Source: a virus. Taken from it: 50,491 nucleotides of DNA. This document shows positions 48,637-50,491 of this stretch, one piece after another (positions within the stretch are counted from its first letter, which is position 1; every line of letters begins with the position of its first letter). The stretch is taken from the IMG/VR virus record IMGVR_UViG_3300021356_000030, positions 1-50,491 of that record; one strand, 5' to 3'. Position numbers and translations under genes: made by a program. The notes beneath the pieces are model-generated. The model worked only from the letters and a program-made list of their open reading frames with translations. It was not told where the DNA came from and searched no databases.

Positions 48637-50282
48637 CAGTTATACTCCCACATATATGACATATCACCATACTCATCTGTCTTCCATATTGTTCCATCAT
48701 TTTCTACGATGGTTCCTTCATCATCCAAACCATCACTGATAAATCCAAATGGTGCCATGTCAGCTTCAATCTGATCCCTTTGATCTTCATATATTTTTTT
48801 ACGAACATCGTTGTCCGTCATTTCTTTAAAGTAATCCTGTTGAACTAACCATGCAAATATAACAAGACACATTGCAAGGTCATCATTACAACCTTCTTCT
48901 GCCTCAAATGAACCTGACTTTTGAATGAATGTAGTTAACTCACTGATTACATCTAGATCAGATACAAGTAACTTGTCGTCCTCAATTAATGCTTTTAAAT
49001 TTAGAGATCCAATCTTCTTTACGGTCTTGGACATCTTGACACCTAATTGTGTCTTCTTACCTGAGAATCCTTGACCAACTACTTGGCCTGCACGACCCCT
49101 CATGGAACACATGAGTATATTGTCATACTCCAAGTCCATATGAATGATGGATGCTACTTGATCTCCAATGTCATTAACTTCTACTAATATGAATGCCTGA
49201 TTATATGCCTTCGATACATCTCTGATGATGTTCGGAAACAAGATTGGTTTGATCGTATTATTTCTATACTTAGCAACTAATCTATAGGGAAATGACGTTG
49301 TGTCACATACACAAAATGCAGAGTAGTCTTTTTCTACACCTCTTGCAACGTCAACGGTAACAACATATGTGTGATCTTCTTTTGGTTCTTCATAGATATC
49401 CAATCCTGCATTTCTCTTGATTGGATCATCATAAACAAGAGACTTTAATTTCGCTGCGGTAATCAAAGTATCAATAGATCCTAAGAACTCGCACTCAAAC
49501 TCAATTTTGAACTGTTGTTCTGATGTGTTCTTAATTGTTTGTTCTTTCCACTCCAAATCCCTACCAGGGACTTCGGACCAGTGAACATCAGTTGGAATAT
49601 AATCGTTCTTACTCTTTTCCGCATCATGCCACATACGGTAGAAGTGATTCATACCGTGTGGGGTGGATACGATGATTACTTTGGTGTTTTTACCAGAAGT
49701 AATAGTAGGATAAACAGAGGCAAAGAAGTCATCAGCAACGTGATTTGGGACGAACGCGAACTCGTCGAGAAAGAGGACGTTGAATGACATACCTCGGACA
49801 GCACTTGCAGACGTAGAAGCTGCCAATATCTTACTGCCATTTTCCAACTCCATCGATCCTTTGTTCCAGGCTATAATACCCTGTTGCATCCATTTAGGTA
49901 AGTTCTCGTATGCAGTTTGTAACCTTCCGAGAAGTTCTCTTGCGGTTGCCGCCTTGTTTGCGAGAATACCAATGTTGACACTATCGTTGAAAACTGCATA
50001 GTGCAAAAGATAAGACACCACGGTGGTAGACTTACCCGTCTGTCGTGGCATCTTACAGATATTAAATCGATTCTCATGAAATCGATTAATCAGTTTCTCT
50101 TGGAAATGATATGGATGGAATTGTGTTAAACCTTCGTCTAGTGAAACAATCTTGATATAATTGTTTGCGAAATAAACAGGATCTTCTTTACACTTGAGGA
50201 ACTCAATAACCTGTTCCTCTGTAAATTCAATCGGTGTATTCGCTTTTTTTAGATTAGGATTACCAAGATATACGTCACTCAT
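48636..50282 (-). CDS. gp17: Terminase large subunit gp17
   Basis: A DNA-packaging motor of 548 residues: Walker A CKMPRQTGKSTT (about 77-87), Walker B VLFLDEFAFV (about 169-178), coupling motif IIVSTP, and a C-terminal RNase H-like nuclease with VTVDVARGVEKDYSAF and the later conserved acidic residues. It docks on portal gp20 and cuts concatemers. The start at 50282 gives a normal N terminus for cyanophage gp17. Confidence 0.97.
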   Translation of the reverse strand: MSDVYLGNPNLKKANTPIEFTEEQVIEFLKCKEDPVYFANNYIKIVSLDEGLTQFHPYHFQEKLINRFHENRFNICKMPRQTGKSTTVVSYLLHYAVFNDSVNIGILANKAATARELLGRLQTAYENLPKWMQQGIIAWNKGSMELENGSKILAASTSASAVRGMSFNVLFLDEFAFVPNHVADDFFASVYPTITSGKNTKVIIVSTPHGMNHFYRMWHDAEKSKNDYIPTDVHWSEVPGRDLEWKEQTIKNTSEQQFKIEFECEFLGSIDTLITAAKLKSLVYDDPIKRNAGLDIYEEPKEDHTYVVTVDVARGVEKDYSAFCVCDTTSFPYRLVAKYRNNTIKPILFPNIIRDVSKAYNQAFILVEVNDIGDQVASIIHMDLEYDNILMCSMRGRAGQVVGQGFSGKKTQLGVKMSKTVKKIGSLNLKALIEDDKLLVSDLDVISELTTFIQKSGSFEAEEGCNDDLAMCLVIFAWLVQQDYFKEMTDNDVRKKIYEDQRDQIEADMAPFGFISDGLDDEGTIVENDGTIWKTDEYGDMSYMWEYN

Positions 50283-50286
50283 AAAA

Positions 50287-50454
50287 TCACATGTTTGCTA
50301 TAGAACTTATTACTTCCTGTTGTTTAAAGTAGAGTTTTAAATAAGACTTCGCGAACTCTCTCGCTTCAGTTAGAGTCATCTTATCAATCTCTCTAGCCTG
50401 ACGTTCATATTCAAGTGCTTTTGACAAATTTGAAAGTTCGATGTCGTCTTGCAT
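50287..50454 (-). CDS. NblA-like small protein (phycobilisome degradation adaptor), candidate
   Basis: A 55-residue ORF with an excellent AAGGAG site 6 nt before the ATG. With one gap it follows the NblA pattern: IELS at residues 5-8, a helix, then M26 in the MTLTEAREF segment (NblA has MS-x-x-Q-A-K/R-D-F), and a second amphipathic helix ending KLYFKQQ. NblA recruits Clp protease to phycobilisomes, and functional viral versions are known from marine cyanophages. It lies just upstream of gp17, where a small terminase might be sought, but it does not resemble T4 gp16. The match is by eye only. Confidence 0.5.
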   Translation of the reverse strand: MQDDIELSNLSKALEYERQAREIDKMTLTEAREFAKSYLKLYFKQQEVISSIANM

Positions 50455-50456
50455 AA

Positions 50457-50489
50457 TCAACTCCTTGTAGAAACAATAATTGGTTTACC
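50457..50489 (-). other. Possible C-terminal end of an upstream gene
   Basis: The frame reads GKPIIVSTRS then TGA, ending just before the NblA-like Shine-Dalgarno region. It is open to the window edge and could be the tail of another protein, perhaps gp16, but it is too short to identify. Confidence 0.3.
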
Positions 50490-50491
50490 TG

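Noticed and set aside
50287-50454. Calling the ORF upstream of gp17 the small terminase gp16
   Set aside because: At 55 residues it is far shorter than T4 gp16 and shows no similarity to it; the NblA pattern fits better.
1-50491. tRNA genes, CRISPR arrays and insertion sequences
   Set aside because: I saw no cloverleaf, no regular spaced repeats and no transposase or terminal inverted repeats.

Overview
The window is a stretch of a T4-like cyanophage genome (a cyanomyovirus, most likely of marine Synechococcus or Prochlorococcus). Every convincing gene lies on the minus strand, genes are tightly packed with ATGA/TGATG overlaps, and core T4 proteins are recognisable by sequence and order: terminase gp17, sheath gp18, tube gp19, portal gp20, a gp67-like core protein, protease gp21, scaffold gp22, capsid gp23, a gp3-position tail protein, UvsY, UvsW, late sigma gp55, recombination nuclease gp47/gp46, clamp gp45, clamp loader gp44/gp62, repressor RegA, DNA polymerase gp43, UvsX and helicase gp41. 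Cyanobacterial-type genes (ndhD, purS, a DUF3110 gene, a CobS-type ATPase, hsp20 and a possible nblA) point to a cyanobacterial host.

Layout in transcription order, right to left. 50.5-39.0 kb: an NblA-like small gene, then packaging and head/tail genes, most preceded by T4-late-type [N]ATAAATA or [N]TAAATA boxes. 39.0-33.1 kb: recombination and late transcription (uvsY, uvsW, an Sm-like gene, gp55, gp47, DUF3110, gp46). 33.1-25.6 kb: accessory genes (two 2OG-Fe(II) oxygenase genes, a run of tiny genes ending in a glutaredoxin-like gene, a large HExxH/VWA protein and a three-part hydroxylase). 25.6-17.3 kb: cobS, gp45, gp44, purS, gp62, regA, hsp20 and small conserved proteins. 17.3-15.4 kb: an isolated ndhD cassette with its own promoter and flanking terminators. 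15.4-6.3 kb: Sm-like genes, gp43, 2OG oxygenases, a cytidylyltransferase-like gene, uvsX, gp41 and an FkbM methyltransferase. 6.3-0 kb: a MazG operon with tandem 52-residue paralogues, then late genes: an unknown 354-residue protein, a nucleotidyltransferase and a very long K/E-rich protein.

Three points stand out. (1) At 1267-1329 a complete dnaX-type programmed -1 frameshift signal (internal Shine-Dalgarno, A_AAA_AAG, 6-nt spacer, 11-bp stem) joins the 554-codon ORF to a start-less reading frame of at least 437 codons. The two neighbouring late proteins begin with peptides like the T4 capsid-targeting sequence, which suggests proteins packaged inside the head. (2) An apparently intact host-like NdhD (NDH-1 proton-pumping subunit) is carried as a self-contained transcription unit. 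(3) Early promoters are built into terminators: the -35 box lies in the hairpin and the U-tract forms part of an exact 17-bp spacer.

Functions are read from motifs and family knowledge without any database search. Small-gene starts and hypothetical genes are the least certain calls.
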